Below, one piece after another: positions 17,401 to 23,872 of a stretch of 40,018 bases of DNA. The notes beneath the pieces were generated by a model. It ran no database searches, was not told where the DNA came from, and saw only the letters and a program-made list of their open reading frames with translations. The position numbers and the translations under genes were made by a program. Position 1 is the first letter of the stretch. Each line of letters opens with the position of its first letter. This DNA comes from Flaviaestuariibacter sp. Its GTDB lineage: Bacteria; Bacteroidota; Bacteroidia; Chitinophagales; Chitinophagaceae. The stretch is taken from assembly GCA_028288515.1 (NCBI GenBank), contig JAQBNP010000195.1, forward strand, positions 1-40,018, read 5' to 3'.

Positions 17401-18984
17401 ATTACGGTTGCCGCTCCGCAGATCAATACAACCGGAACGCTGACAAGCTTCGCGCAAACCGTGGGCGCTCCATCGGCAACACAGACCTATTCAGTTTCCG
17501 GCGCCGGCCTCACGGGCGCCATCACCATCACACCGCCTGCAGCCTATGAAGTATCGGCGGACGGCGGCGCTACCTGGTCCACATCGGCCGCGCCACTTGT
17601 ACTGGCTCCCACCGCGGGGGTGGTGGCAGCAACCACCATTACGGTCAGGCTGAACGCTGCCACAGCGGGCGTTTACAGCGGCTCGATCACGCAATCAAGC
17701 CCGGGCGCAACAACGGTTTCGATCGCGGTGACTGGCACAACCGTGCCACCGCCGGCGATTGTCGTAACAGGCGCCCTTGCGGCCTTCGCGCAAACAGTCG
17801 GCACACCGTCGGGCGTACAGACCTATACCATCTCCGGAACAAACCTGACCGGCGCCCTCACGATCACGCCACCTGCTAACTACCAGGTATCGTCGAACGG
17901 CGGCACAACATGGTTTGGCTCCACAGCGCCTCTAGTGCTGACGCCGACCGGCGGATCGATCGCATCGACAACGATCAGCGTTCGTCTGAATGCAACAGCA
18001 CCCGGAACGTTTGCAGGCAATATCACGAACACAACCGCCGGCACGGCAACAGCGAATGTTGCTGTAACGGGAACGGTCGTGCCAGCGCCTTCCCTGACGA
18101 TCACGGGCACGGTCACGCCGTTCGCGCAAACGATCGGCAACCCGTCGGCAATCAAGACCTATACGGTTGCCGGCGCCAACCTTGTTGGCAATGTCACGTT
18201 GACAGTGGCTGCACCTTTTGAGATCTCAACCGATGGCGTGACCTGGTCCACATCGGTCAGCCTCACACCGGTATCCGGCACCATTGCAGGCTCGACGATC
18301 AGCGTTCGGATGAATGCAACGACCGCGGGCGTCTATAGCGGGCAGATCGCGCACGCCACAAGCGGCGCAGCCTCGGTTCTCCTGGCGCTCTCCGGCACGG
18401 CAGTTCCACCGCCAGCCCTCACGGTAACCCAGGCATTGACACCGTTCGAGCACCTGCGCGGAACGCCGTCAGCCGTGCAGACCTACACCGTCGCCGGAGC
18501 CAACCTCGTTGGCAACGTGACGGTGACTCCGCCGCTCCGCTATGAGATCTCTCTCAACGGATCGACCTGGCAAACGACGCCTCTGACACTGGCACCTTCT
18601 GCCGGCACCCTTGCGGCCACGACGATCAGCATCCGGCTGAACGGGGCTGTTCCGGGTCCGTATAATGGAACGATCGTGCATGCAACGAGTGGCACCAGCT
18701 CCGTGCTTGTGCCGGTCACCGGGTTTACACGGGTGAACACGCCGGTGCCGGTAACGCTGTATCCTGTACCTGCAACGAGAACACTGTTTGTGGCGCATCC
18801 GCAAATGGCGACGCGCACGGCCCTGGTGATCTATTCATCATCCGGCCAGAAGGTATCGGTGTCAACGATCGAGGCAAATACATTCGAGACAAGGATCGAC
18901 GTTTCCCACCTCGTGCAGGGAATCTATACGATCGTCATTGGAACGGGCAGCGAGCAGCAAACGCTTCGCTTCATTAAAGGATAA
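11443..18984 (+). CDS. Giant secreted PL1 pectate lyase - CE8 pectin methylesterase fusion with T9SS tail
   Basis: A 2513-residue multidomain exoenzyme. Layout by residue: signal peptide 1-31 (ends LQA); PL1 pectate lyase about 34-440 (AFPGAEGAGKFTTGGRG, NIIIDHCSVSWSDDEA, SRNPRFAG); calcium loop DDDHDGMPNAWE near 450; Ig-like repeat 1, 500-606; jelly-roll-like module 607-794; fibronectin III 795-912; repeat 2, 914-1018; CE8 pectinesterase 1027-1345 with Gln1139, Gln1161-Asp1162, Asp1184 (DFIFGSA) and Arg1246 (LGRPW), the full expected active site; FN3-like 1347-1446; repeat 3, 1447-1559; unrecognised beta-rich module 1560-1764; repeats 4-9 in tandem 1769-2430; T9SS type A sorting domain 2431-2513 (VTLYPVPATRTLFV ... 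LVQGIYTIVI). Demethylation by CE8 would create substrate for the attached lyase. It should be secreted by T9SS and attached or released at the surface. A strong terminator follows. Confidence 0.93.
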   Translation: MNQFYASRYRATASFLTILGLLVFSCFSLQAQQPAFPGAEGAGKFTTGGRGTVSTATTVFEVTNLSDDGLAGSLRYAVTTAATYRTVVFRVSGTIHLNSKLNIKANTTLAGQTAPGAGICVADHPVVINGDNVIVRYMRFRMGDKNQKKVDGSGNPVDGSGGDDALGGTGVSNIIIDHCSVSWSDDEALTIYRGDNLSIQWCFITEPLNYSYHWETGDTDWERHGYGGIWGAKRGTMHHNLLAHCQSRNPRFAGISTYTPATVGVENVDLRNNVIYNWGINTVYGGEGGNYNVVNNYYKYGPATSSGVRYRICNPGYTVTNNVVTIPYGKWYVNGNYVDGSSANTLNNWKGVVMQGTAADTTQAKVTVPFDLGYPVTTHTAQEAYEYVLQGAGCTLPVRDTLDQRIEQNVRNRTGQIIDVQGGYPHGTPYASTVNAWPALASTTPPADDDHDGMPNAWETSNGLNPADASDRNAYAPNGYTNLENYLNSLTNPAVITAPTIFANGALASFSQTVGTPSTTQSFLISAMNLTAPMTVTPPAGYEISANGGSTWATSSSPLVLTPASGTIASTTITVRLNAATVGNYSGSISATSTGASNVLVPVSGTTSLVSQIQSIGSFPEMDGGFERQPAGATTTSSTHTSTTKWESSTAFNIDSLSARTGLKSMHWNGASTSNKYLFTPVLSSSVLQSSTTYVVQFWYRLPAPLAANIAGTSDLKLYGWSTMIGATGGTGSTISAPLTLNSGSPSGPGWTLFSTTLTTTADAPTSTYAGLRVTYPQAPYFDVDDYVVYAGSAVDNTAPDPVTAPVATGDEATSSIALSWTAPATGVDGGGYMIVRSASATVPVPNTKGVYNTGNKIGSDTILYIGTSTSYTDFAVSPGVTYYYTIYTVDKAYNYSTPVQKQGIIAADPATIITSGTVNPFSQAVGAPSASQTYTVSATNLSGNLSITPPSGFEVSANGGATWFSSTPLTLSPTGGTIASMPISVRLNAGSAGTYSGAITHASAGATTVNVVVNGTATSVTTPPAGTNVIVARDGSGNFSSIQAAIDAAPTGRTTPYIIFIKNGKYREKLTIPSNKPFIHLIGESVAGTVLSWDDYSGKPMPGGGTYGTSNSATLIINATDCFLSTLTVENTTGDAPQALAINVNADRVVLVNCRFLGGQDTVLTNGTGRNYFKNCYIDGTVDFIFGSAKAIFDSTIIYPKTRQDGLTGSYITAANTPAGQAYGYVFRDCTIPRNQGITSYVLGRPWQNDGTTVPVANNKVVFINTIMGPNIVKPEGWSTWSAGTNTSLIYYGEYLSRSFDGTPVSVAQRVPWSYQLTAAEAASYTFANVFGSWDPCTVSPSVCAGPARPVAVSNFRGNKGTPTVPSTLSWNLSWAMPGISFQLFRSSDNVSFSQISQSLSPNDSAYSFSSFDAVPPAGTTYYYYLKASKAGLATHITDTIQISSTQTIVTTGTMNPFLQGVGLPSGAQTYVVSGSNLTDNITITAPAGYEISSNGGTTWNNSAMPIVLTQTNNTIANTTISVRLNAATPGTYAGNIVHTSAGAVSVNVPVTGTVQATPLAVSVVLQHWPMTLSNADSAAIRSAGVTASTPTFKNFYSSNGTTVAVVPAYSTARGQAFGPGTTGDGTWGTPSGPGGNLSRVYYEQFTVTASSGYFVRVDSIIATSAFYNTSSNTKLAVVYSLSNFVSDSADVSAAAGPFATPIALTNQTAGPTVVYAMSVNGATGITVPAGQTLTFRLYYSCGSTTAGRYALLKDVKVKGLATVASAPPTLAATATLNPFTQTAGAPGPVQTYTLTGTTLAGNVTVTPPAGFEVSADGTTWFGNATPLSITPVSGSVNQTISVRLNAATSGSYSGSIVHASTGATSVTVAVSGTTVPAPSITMTGTLAGFAQTAGVPSAVQTYTVSGSNLSGSILITPPAGYEVSANGGLNWFTTASPLTLTPTAGAVATTTISVRLNAATSGTYSGSIAHVSSGATTVNQPVTGITVAAPQINTTGTLTSFAQTVGAPSATQTYSVSGAGLTGAITITPPAAYEVSADGGATWSTSAAPLVLAPTAGVVAATTITVRLNAATAGVYSGSITQSSPGATTVSIAVTGTTVPPPAIVVTGALAAFAQTVGTPSGVQTYTISGTNLTGALTITPPANYQVSSNGGTTWFGSTAPLVLTPTGGSIASTTISVRLNATAPGTFAGNITNTTAGTATANVAVTGTVVPAPSLTITGTVTPFAQTIGNPSAIKTYTVAGANLVGNVTLTVAAPFEISTDGVTWSTSVSLTPVSGTIAGSTISVRMNATTAGVYSGQIAHATSGAASVLLALSGTAVPPPALTVTQALTPFEHLRGTPSAVQTYTVAGANLVGNVTVTPPLRYEISLNGSTWQTTPLTLAPSAGTLAATTISIRLNGAVPGPYNGTIVHATSGTSSVLVPVTGFTRVNTPVPVTLYPVPATRTLFVAHPQMATRTALVIYSSSGQKVSVSTIEANTFETRIDVSHLVQGIYTIVIGTGSEQQTLRFIKG
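16747..18732 (+). repeat. Six tandem in-frame coding repeats of about 324-336 bp
   Basis: Six consecutive copies within the giant gene start at 16747, 17074, 17410, 17746, 18082 and 18406, with lengths of 327, 336, 336, 336, 324 and 327 bp. Each encodes a beta-sandwich-like unit with the pattern PxPxxxxTGTLxxFAQTxGxPS, QTYTVSG, ITPPAGYEVS, TTISVRLNA and a closing VxVTGT. Three more copies of the same family are scattered earlier in the protein (about 12940-13260, 14182-14496 and 15781-16120). The copies have diverged at the protein and DNA level, so this is an old array, though still a place where recombination or assembly collapse could change copy number. Confidence 0.88.
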
Positions 18985-18989
18985 GTTCA

Positions 18990-19019
18990 GCGGTGGGCTG
19001 CGAGGCCCGCCGCTTTTTT
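18990..19019 (+). terminator. Rho-independent terminator after the giant gene
   Basis: GCGGTGGGC (18990-18998) pairs with GCCCGCCGC (19005-19013) with one G-U pair, loop TGCGAG, followed directly by six T. It lies just after the stop at 18984 and before the next gene at 19035, so it should end the susC-to-giant-gene transcript. The genes downstream then need another start point or read-through. Confidence 0.88.
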
Positions 19020-19034
19020 ACAGATTCATAAAAC

Positions 19035-20003
19035 GTGAGGACAGAAACCAGGAATCGAAAGAAACGTTTGTGGCGCCGACAGGCATCGCTTTTTGCGGCC
19101 GTCTTTGCGTTCGCGATCATGCAGGCTGGCGCGCAGGAGTTTATCCCGCTGTGGCCTGCTGGAAAGAAGCCAAACAGCAAGGGGCGGGCCGTAACGGATT
19201 CAATTGCCAACGAGCGCATTTGGCGCGTCGGGACGCCGGGCATTTATGCATTCCCGGTGCCGAAGTCGGAGAACAAGGGAACAACGGTCCTTATCTGTCC
19301 CGGCGGCGGCTACGAGCGCGTCTCGTATATCTACAACGGCTTCCAGTTCGCGCGTTGGTTCAATGCGCATGGCATCAACGCATTCGTGTTGATCTACCGT
19401 CTTCCGCAGCAACCCGACCTCGGTAACAGGCAGCTGGCACCTTTGCAGGACGCGCAACGGGCAATGCGGATCTTGCGGGCGAACCGCGGCCGCTGGGGCC
19501 TTCGCGATGGCGCGATCGGTGTCATGGGGATCAGCGCCGGCGGGCATGTTGCCTCGATGCTGGGAACACATACAACCGATGAATCAGCTGTCGGCGATTC
19601 GGTTGATGCAGCTGCTTTCCGACCCGACTTCATGCTCCTCCTGTCGCCTGTGATCTCGATGGGGGAGTTTGCACACCCGGGTAGCCGGCGCTTGTTTCTT
19701 GGCGCAGATACTTCTGCCGCCATGGTGCAGGCTTACTCCACGGACAAGCAGGTCAGCGCGGCAACGCCACCAACATTTCTCGTGCATGCGCAGAATGACA
19801 GCTCCGTTAATGTTCGCAACAGTCTCCTCTTTTTCAATGCCCTCATCCGTCAAAATATCTCGGCCAGCATTCACGTCTTCCCGCAGGGTGGTCACGGCAT
19901 CGCGCTCGTAGACAACCCCGGCTCAACGGACCTGTGGCTGGACCTCCTTGAGCGCTGGATGCTCGAGCAAAAATTCACCCAACCCCTAAAGAAATCACCA
20001 TGA
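19035..20003 (+). CDS. Secreted alpha/beta-hydrolase esterase (acetylesterase-like)
   Basis: A 322-residue alpha/beta-hydrolase of the carbohydrate-esterase-like type often annotated near xylan and pectin loci. The oxyanion-hole region is TTVLICPGGGYERVS, the nucleophile elbow GISAGG with Ser167, the acid Asp255 (VHAQNDSSV), and the base His287 (PQGGHGIAL): a complete catalytic triad. The start is a GTG at 19035; no upstream in-frame ATG fits after the terminator. A signal segment (ASLFAAVFAFAIMQAGAQ) follows an Arg/Lys-rich N-terminus. Its place directly before a pectin methylesterase, overlapping it by four bases, suggests removal of acetyl groups from pectin, but the family also includes xylan and other acetylesterases. 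Confidence 0.85.
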   Translation: MRTETRNRKKRLWRRQASLFAAVFAFAIMQAGAQEFIPLWPAGKKPNSKGRAVTDSIANERIWRVGTPGIYAFPVPKSENKGTTVLICPGGGYERVSYIYNGFQFARWFNAHGINAFVLIYRLPQQPDLGNRQLAPLQDAQRAMRILRANRGRWGLRDGAIGVMGISAGGHVASMLGTHTTDESAVGDSVDAAAFRPDFMLLLSPVISMGEFAHPGSRRLFLGADTSAAMVQAYSTDKQVSAATPPTFLVHAQNDSSVNVRNSLLFFNALIRQNISASIHVFPQGGHGIALVDNPGSTDLWLDLLERWMLEQKFTQPLKKSP

Positions 20004-20965
20004 AGCTTTTTCTCACGCTGGCCGTTTCAATGACGCTCCTTGTGTGTGCGCAGGCGCAAAAAAAACAGAAGACGATCGTCGTTGCGCAGGACGGAAGCGG
20101 CCAGTACCGTACGGTGCAGGCAGCCCTCAATGCAGTGCCGGAAGGAAACAAAAAGCCGGTCACCATCCGGATCAGGAAAGGGATCTACAAAGAAGTAGTG
20201 ATCGTTGACGCGACAAAGAATTTTGTGCGCCTTGTCGGTGAAGACCCAAAAACGACAGTGATCACCTTCGACAACCATGCCGGCACAAAAGCATCCAACG
20301 GCGATACGCTCAATACATGGACATGTCCGTCAGTCTTTGTTTATGGGAGTGATTTTACCGCGGAGGGACTCACATTCAACAATGCGGCCGGCTTTACAGC
20401 TGGCCAGGCGGTGGCACTTCGCGTGGAAGGCAACCGTGCTGCGTTCCGCAACTGCCGCATGACGGGCAACCAGGATGTCCTGTTCCTGAGCGGCTCCGGT
20501 GTCAAGCACTATTTTCGCGATTGTTATATCGAAGGAACAACGGACTTTATTTTCGGGGCGGCCACGGCCGTGTTCTCGAACTGCCACATTCACAGCAAAA
20601 AGAATTCGCACGTAACGGCCGCTTCCACCAACAGTATTATTCCATTCGGCTTTGTCTTCTTTGACTGCAAGCTCACGGCAGACAGCGCCTTCAAGAAGGT
20701 GTCACTCGGGCGGCCGTGGAGCCCGACGGCTTCCGTTACCTATATCCGTTGCTGGATGGGCGACCACATTCTCCCGGAGGGATGGAATAACTGGAAGAAC
20801 CCCGCCAATGAAGCAACCGCCCGGTTCGCCGAATACAAAAGCACGGGCCCTGGCGCCAACCCGACGGCACGCGCTCCGTGGACAAAGCAGCTCACGGACG
20901 AGCAGGCATCCAGGTATACGCTCAAAACGATCCTGGGTACCTGGGATCCGGAGAAATTGTGGTAA
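20000..20965 (+). CDS. Pectin methylesterase, CE8 family
   Basis: A 321-residue pectinesterase that hydrolyses methyl esters of homogalacturonan, preparing it for lyases and polygalacturonases. The signal peptide is MKLFLTLAVSMTLLVCAQAQ. The right-handed beta-helix has the family motifs GIYKEVV, GQAVALRV, GNQDVLF with Gln158-Asp159, DFIFGAA with Asp182, and LGRPW with Arg238; all catalytic residues are present. The C-terminus (ILGTWDPEKLW) is also standard. The start overlaps the preceding esterase stop (ATGA), giving a methyl/acetyl de-esterification pair. It is a free-standing counterpart of the CE8 domain in the giant protein and probably works in the periplasm on imported oligomers. Confidence 0.95.
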   Translation: MKLFLTLAVSMTLLVCAQAQKKQKTIVVAQDGSGQYRTVQAALNAVPEGNKKPVTIRIRKGIYKEVVIVDATKNFVRLVGEDPKTTVITFDNHAGTKASNGDTLNTWTCPSVFVYGSDFTAEGLTFNNAAGFTAGQAVALRVEGNRAAFRNCRMTGNQDVLFLSGSGVKHYFRDCYIEGTTDFIFGAATAVFSNCHIHSKKNSHVTAASTNSIIPFGFVFFDCKLTADSAFKKVSLGRPWSPTASVTYIRCWMGDHILPEGWNNWKNPANEATARFAEYKSTGPGANPTARAPWTKQLTDEQASRYTLKTILGTWDPEKLW

Positions 20966-20974
20966 ATCTGCGCC

Positions 20975-22018
20975 ATGCAAACGATCAATACAGCGTTGCT
21001 TTCATTCGGCATGTCGGGATGGGTCTTCCATGCGCCCTTTCTCTCGGTCCATAATGGCTTCACATTCGCCGGCGTGTGGGAGCGCACGAAGAATCTTGCA
21101 CAAGAGCGCTACCCCGGTGTCAGGACATTTCGAACGCTCGACGAGCTGCTGGCAGACCCGTCCATCGAGCTGGTCGTGGTAAACACGCCAAACTATACGC
21201 ACTTCGATTATACGCGGCGCGCGCTGCTGGCGGGCAAGAACGTCGTGGTGGAGAAACCATTCACCGTCACTGTTGCGGAAGGAGAAGAGCTGCTCGCCCT
21301 GTCGCAGCAAAAAGGACTCCTGCTATCGGTCTACCACAATCGTCGTTTCGACAGCGACTATAAGGTAGTCAGGCGCGTGGTGACCGAAGGCATGCTCGGG
21401 TCCATTGTTGAAGCCGAGTTCCATTTCGACCGTTACAAGGAAGACCTGAGCCCGAAGGTTCATAAGGAATCGCCTGGTCCCGGCACGGGCGCCCTGTACG
21501 ATCTCGGCTCGCACCTGGTCGACCAGGCCCTGCAGCTGTTCGGTATGCCTGACGCGGTGTTCGCGGATATCCGGATCGTCAGGCAGGTTTCGCAAGTCGA
21601 CGACTATTTTGAGCTTCTTCTCTATTACCCCGACAAGCGCGTTCGTCTTCGATCCAGCTATCTCGTGCGGGAAGCGCTTCCCGCTTACATCCTGCACGGC
21701 ACGAAAGGCTCTTTTATCAAGTCAAAATCAGATGTACAGGAGACGGCGCTGCAGGCCAACCAATCGCCTGCCGACCCGTCGTGGGGGCCGGAGCCCGAAT
21801 CTGAAAGAGGTCTTCTCCACACCGAAAGAAACGGAACGATCATCCGTGAATTCCTGCCATCGGAACATGGACATTACGGTGCCTATTACGAGGGCATTTA
21901 CCAGGCACTACGACACGAAGGTCCCAACCCGGTTCCGGCAGCCGACGGTCTCAACGTGATCCGTGTCATCACCGCCGCATTCGAAAGCAATGAAACGAAA
22001 CAGGTCATATCGATGTAG
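20975..22018 (+). CDS. Gfo/Idh/MocA-family NAD(P)-dependent oxidoreductase
   Basis: A 347-residue cytoplasmic oxidoreductase without a signal peptide. The N-terminal Rossmann domain has a GMSGWVFHAPFL signature close to that of the YhhX/YdgJ branch, VVVNTPNYTHFDYTRRAL, and the EKPF motif (KNVVVEKPFTVT, near residue 95). The C-terminal alpha/beta domain has the expected FHFDRYKE, and GALYDLGSHLVDQALQLFG with the usual substrate-site His. The family oxidises or reduces sugars and sugar derivatives, and the actual substrate is not predictable here. It is nine bases after the CE8 gene and its last 29 bases overlap the GH43 start, so it belongs to that operon. A role with a uronate or arabinose product is a guess. 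Confidence 0.9.
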   Translation: MQTINTALLSFGMSGWVFHAPFLSVHNGFTFAGVWERTKNLAQERYPGVRTFRTLDELLADPSIELVVVNTPNYTHFDYTRRALLAGKNVVVEKPFTVTVAEGEELLALSQQKGLLLSVYHNRRFDSDYKVVRRVVTEGMLGSIVEAEFHFDRYKEDLSPKVHKESPGPGTGALYDLGSHLVDQALQLFGMPDAVFADIRIVRQVSQVDDYFELLLYYPDKRVRLRSSYLVREALPAYILHGTKGSFIKSKSDVQETALQANQSPADPSWGPEPESERGLLHTERNGTIIREFLPSEHGHYGAYYEGIYQALRHEGPNPVPAADGLNVIRVITAAFESNETKQVISM

Positions 22019-23615
22019 CCTCCTTCTTTTACTTCTTCCCCTGTGCGCCTCCGCGCAGACGCCGTACGTATCGAAGGTGTGGGTTGCGGACCAGGGCAAT
22101 GGCAGCTACAAGAACCCGGTTCTGAACGCCGACTATTCCGATCCGGATGTGATCCGTGTCGGCGCTGATTTCTACCTCGTGTCCTCATCGTTTGAGGATA
22201 TGCCCGGCCTGCCGATCCTTCATTCAAAGGACCTGGTGAACTGGACGATCATCGGGCATGCGCTGCCACGCCAGGTGCCGCTCGCGCACTTTTCGGTTCC
22301 CCGTCACGGTGATGGCGTTTGGGCGCCGTCGCTGCGGTACCACAATGGGCGCTTCTATCTCTATTATCCCGATCCGGATTTCGGCATCTATCTTCTCACC
22401 GCTACGAATGCGGCCGGTCCCTGGAGCGAGCCCGTTCTCGTGGAAGCGGGCAAAGGACTGATCGATCCATGCCCGCTCTGGGATGACGATGGCCGCGCGT
22501 ACCTCGTTCATGGATTTGCAGGAAGCCGCGCCGGCATCAAGTCGGTGATCGCCGTCAAACGCCTGTCTGTCGACGGGACGAGCGTTCTGGACGCAGGGAC
22601 ACTCGTCTATGACGGGCACGACACCGACCCGACCATCGAGGGTCCGAAATTCTATAAGAGAAACGGTTACTATTACATCTTCGCGCCGGCAGGCGGTGTG
22701 CCCACCGGCTGGCAGCTGGTGCTGCGGTCAAAACATGTTTACGGGCCGTATGAGCGAAAGGTCGTAATGGACCAGGGCAGCTCCCCCGTGAACGGCCCCC
22801 ACCAGGGCGCCTGGGTCACGACGCAGACGGGCGAAGACTGGTTCCTTCATTTCCAGGACAAGGAGGCGTATGGCCGTGTTGTTCACCTGCAACCGATGAA
22901 GTGGATAAAGGACTGGCCCGTGATCGGCGTGGATGCCGATGGCGACGGGAAAGGCGAGCCGGTGCTGACCTATCGCAAGCCCAATGTGGGCCTCATATGG
23001 CCGGTAGAGACGCCTGTGGAATCCGATGAATTCAATGGACCGACGCTGGGGATGCAATGGCAATGGATGTCGAACCCCAAAGCGACCTGGCTGTATCCGT
23101 ACCCGGCCAAAGGCGTGCTGCGCCTGTATTCGGAGCCTACGGACTCGGCCCGCAATCTTTGGGAGACGGGCAGCGTGCTGTTGCAAAAGTTCCCGGCGGA
23201 TCAATTCTCGGCAACAACCAAACTGCATTTCGCGCCGAACCCAAAGCTCGAAGGTGAGCGATGCGGGCTTGTCATCATGGGACTGAGCTACGCGGGCATC
23301 GGCCTGAAACAAACGAAGACGGGCATCCAGCTTGTTTCGTTTGCAGCGGCCGACGCTGGCAAGGGACGACCCGAAACCGAGACCGTGCTTCTACAGCAGG
23401 CAGGTCCGGACGTTGTCCTTCGTGTGCACGTTGCAGCGGGCGGTGTATGCACGTTCAGTTATAGTGTGGATGGTCGCTCGTTCACACCTGTGGAAGGCGT
23501 TTTCAGGGCTGAGGTCGGAAAATGGAAGGGAGCGAAAATGGGTCTTTTTTGCTCCCGCAACACCACGACGAATGACAGCGGCTGGGCGGATATCGACTGG
23601 TTCCGTGTTGATTGA
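21990..23615 (+). CDS. Glycoside hydrolase family 43, two-domain
   Basis: A 541-residue GH43 enzyme. The start at 21990 gives a typical signal peptide (MKRNRSYRCSLLLLLLPLCASAQ). The five-bladed propeller carries the three expected acids: Asp51 (base, in NADYSDPDVI), Asp159 (pKa modulator, GLIDPCPLWDDDG) and Glu217 (acid, TIEGPKFYKRNGYYY). From about residue 350 (VESDEFNGPTLGMQWQW) a concanavalin-like beta-sandwich of the GH43 C2/DUF1349 type follows. Family members are arabinofuranosidases, xylosidases or galactosidases; in this setting trimming of pectin side chains is likely, but the specificity is open. The gene overlaps the oxidoreductase gene by 29 bases. A short hairpin GCCGC-GAAA-GCGGC (23653-23666) follows, without a good T tract. 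Confidence 0.92.
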   Translation: MKRNRSYRCSLLLLLLPLCASAQTPYVSKVWVADQGNGSYKNPVLNADYSDPDVIRVGADFYLVSSSFEDMPGLPILHSKDLVNWTIIGHALPRQVPLAHFSVPRHGDGVWAPSLRYHNGRFYLYYPDPDFGIYLLTATNAAGPWSEPVLVEAGKGLIDPCPLWDDDGRAYLVHGFAGSRAGIKSVIAVKRLSVDGTSVLDAGTLVYDGHDTDPTIEGPKFYKRNGYYYIFAPAGGVPTGWQLVLRSKHVYGPYERKVVMDQGSSPVNGPHQGAWVTTQTGEDWFLHFQDKEAYGRVVHLQPMKWIKDWPVIGVDADGDGKGEPVLTYRKPNVGLIWPVETPVESDEFNGPTLGMQWQWMSNPKATWLYPYPAKGVLRLYSEPTDSARNLWETGSVLLQKFPADQFSATTKLHFAPNPKLEGERCGLVIMGLSYAGIGLKQTKTGIQLVSFAAADAGKGRPETETVLLQQAGPDVVLRVHVAAGGVCTFSYSVDGRSFTPVEGVFRAEVGKWKGAKMGLFCSRNTTTNDSGWADIDWFRVD

Positions 23616-23691
23616 GACTGCGCGGCGCCAAAAGGCCCGTCAGGCTTAAATTGCCGCGAAAGCGGCCCCTCCTTTCTCCCGGCACTTTTCG

Positions 23692-23714
23692 GCAACGTTT
23701 TCGGTAACGATTGC
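23692..23714. promoter_or_regulatory. Operator-like repeat upstream of the GH28 operon
   Basis: GCAACGTT (23692-23699), spacer TTCGGT, AACGATTGC (23706-23714). It is an imperfect version of the inverted repeat before susC, keeping CGTT-N6-AACG at the core. Bases 23694-23726, including the downstream GTAAATAAATCC, match 1489-1521 at 31 of 33 positions. The LacI-family regulator at the left of the locus is the likely binder. Confidence 0.7.
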
Positions 23715-23736
23715 GTAAATAAATCCGGGTTCCCAG

Positions 23737-23770
23737 TTTGCCGGCCCGGATTAAGGGAGTAGACTTGTTA
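23737..23770 (+). promoter_or_regulatory. Predicted Bacteroidota promoter of the GH28/uronate operon
   Basis: TTTG (23737-23740), 19 bp, TAGACTTG (23760-23767): this fits the Bacteroidota promoter form TTTG-N19-TANNTTTG with one mismatch. GAGTAGACTTGTTA (23757-23770) is identical to the block before susC and at the same 51-bp distance from the operator half-site start. The predicted transcription start is about 23773, leaving a leader of about 100 nt before the ATG at 23873. Confidence 0.65.
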
Positions 23771-23817
23771 TTCGAAGAAGCTGTCGCTTTAATCAGGCAT
23801 TCGCAATCGTTTATACC

Positions 23818-23851
23818 GGCTGCACCATTTCGTCTGGTGTAGCCTTTTTTT
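23818..23851 (+). terminator. Intrinsic terminator in the GH28 operon leader (possible attenuator)
   Basis: GGCTGCACCA (23818-23827) pairs with TGGTGTAGCC (23835-23844), all ten positions with one G-U pair, loop TTTCGTC, followed by seven T (23845-23851). This is a textbook Rho-independent terminator, placed after the predicted promoter and 21 bp before the GH28 start codon. It would stop transcripts entering from the GH43 gene and also those from the local promoter unless overcome. I see no obvious anti-terminator partner upstream. Confidence 0.8.
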
Positions 23852-23872
23852 ACAGCTTCCCGGCTTTACTAT

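Noticed and set aside
16747-18732. Regular repeats at first sight suggesting a CRISPR or satellite array
   Set aside because: The period is 324-336 bp, always a multiple of three, in frame, with divergent copies encoding a beta-sandwich unit; there are no short identical repeats with unique spacers.
23653-23666. Hairpin GCCGC-GAAA-GCGGC after GH43 as a terminator
   Set aside because: The stem is only five pairs and the tail is CCCCTCCTTT, not a T tract; the stronger terminator lies at 23818-23851.
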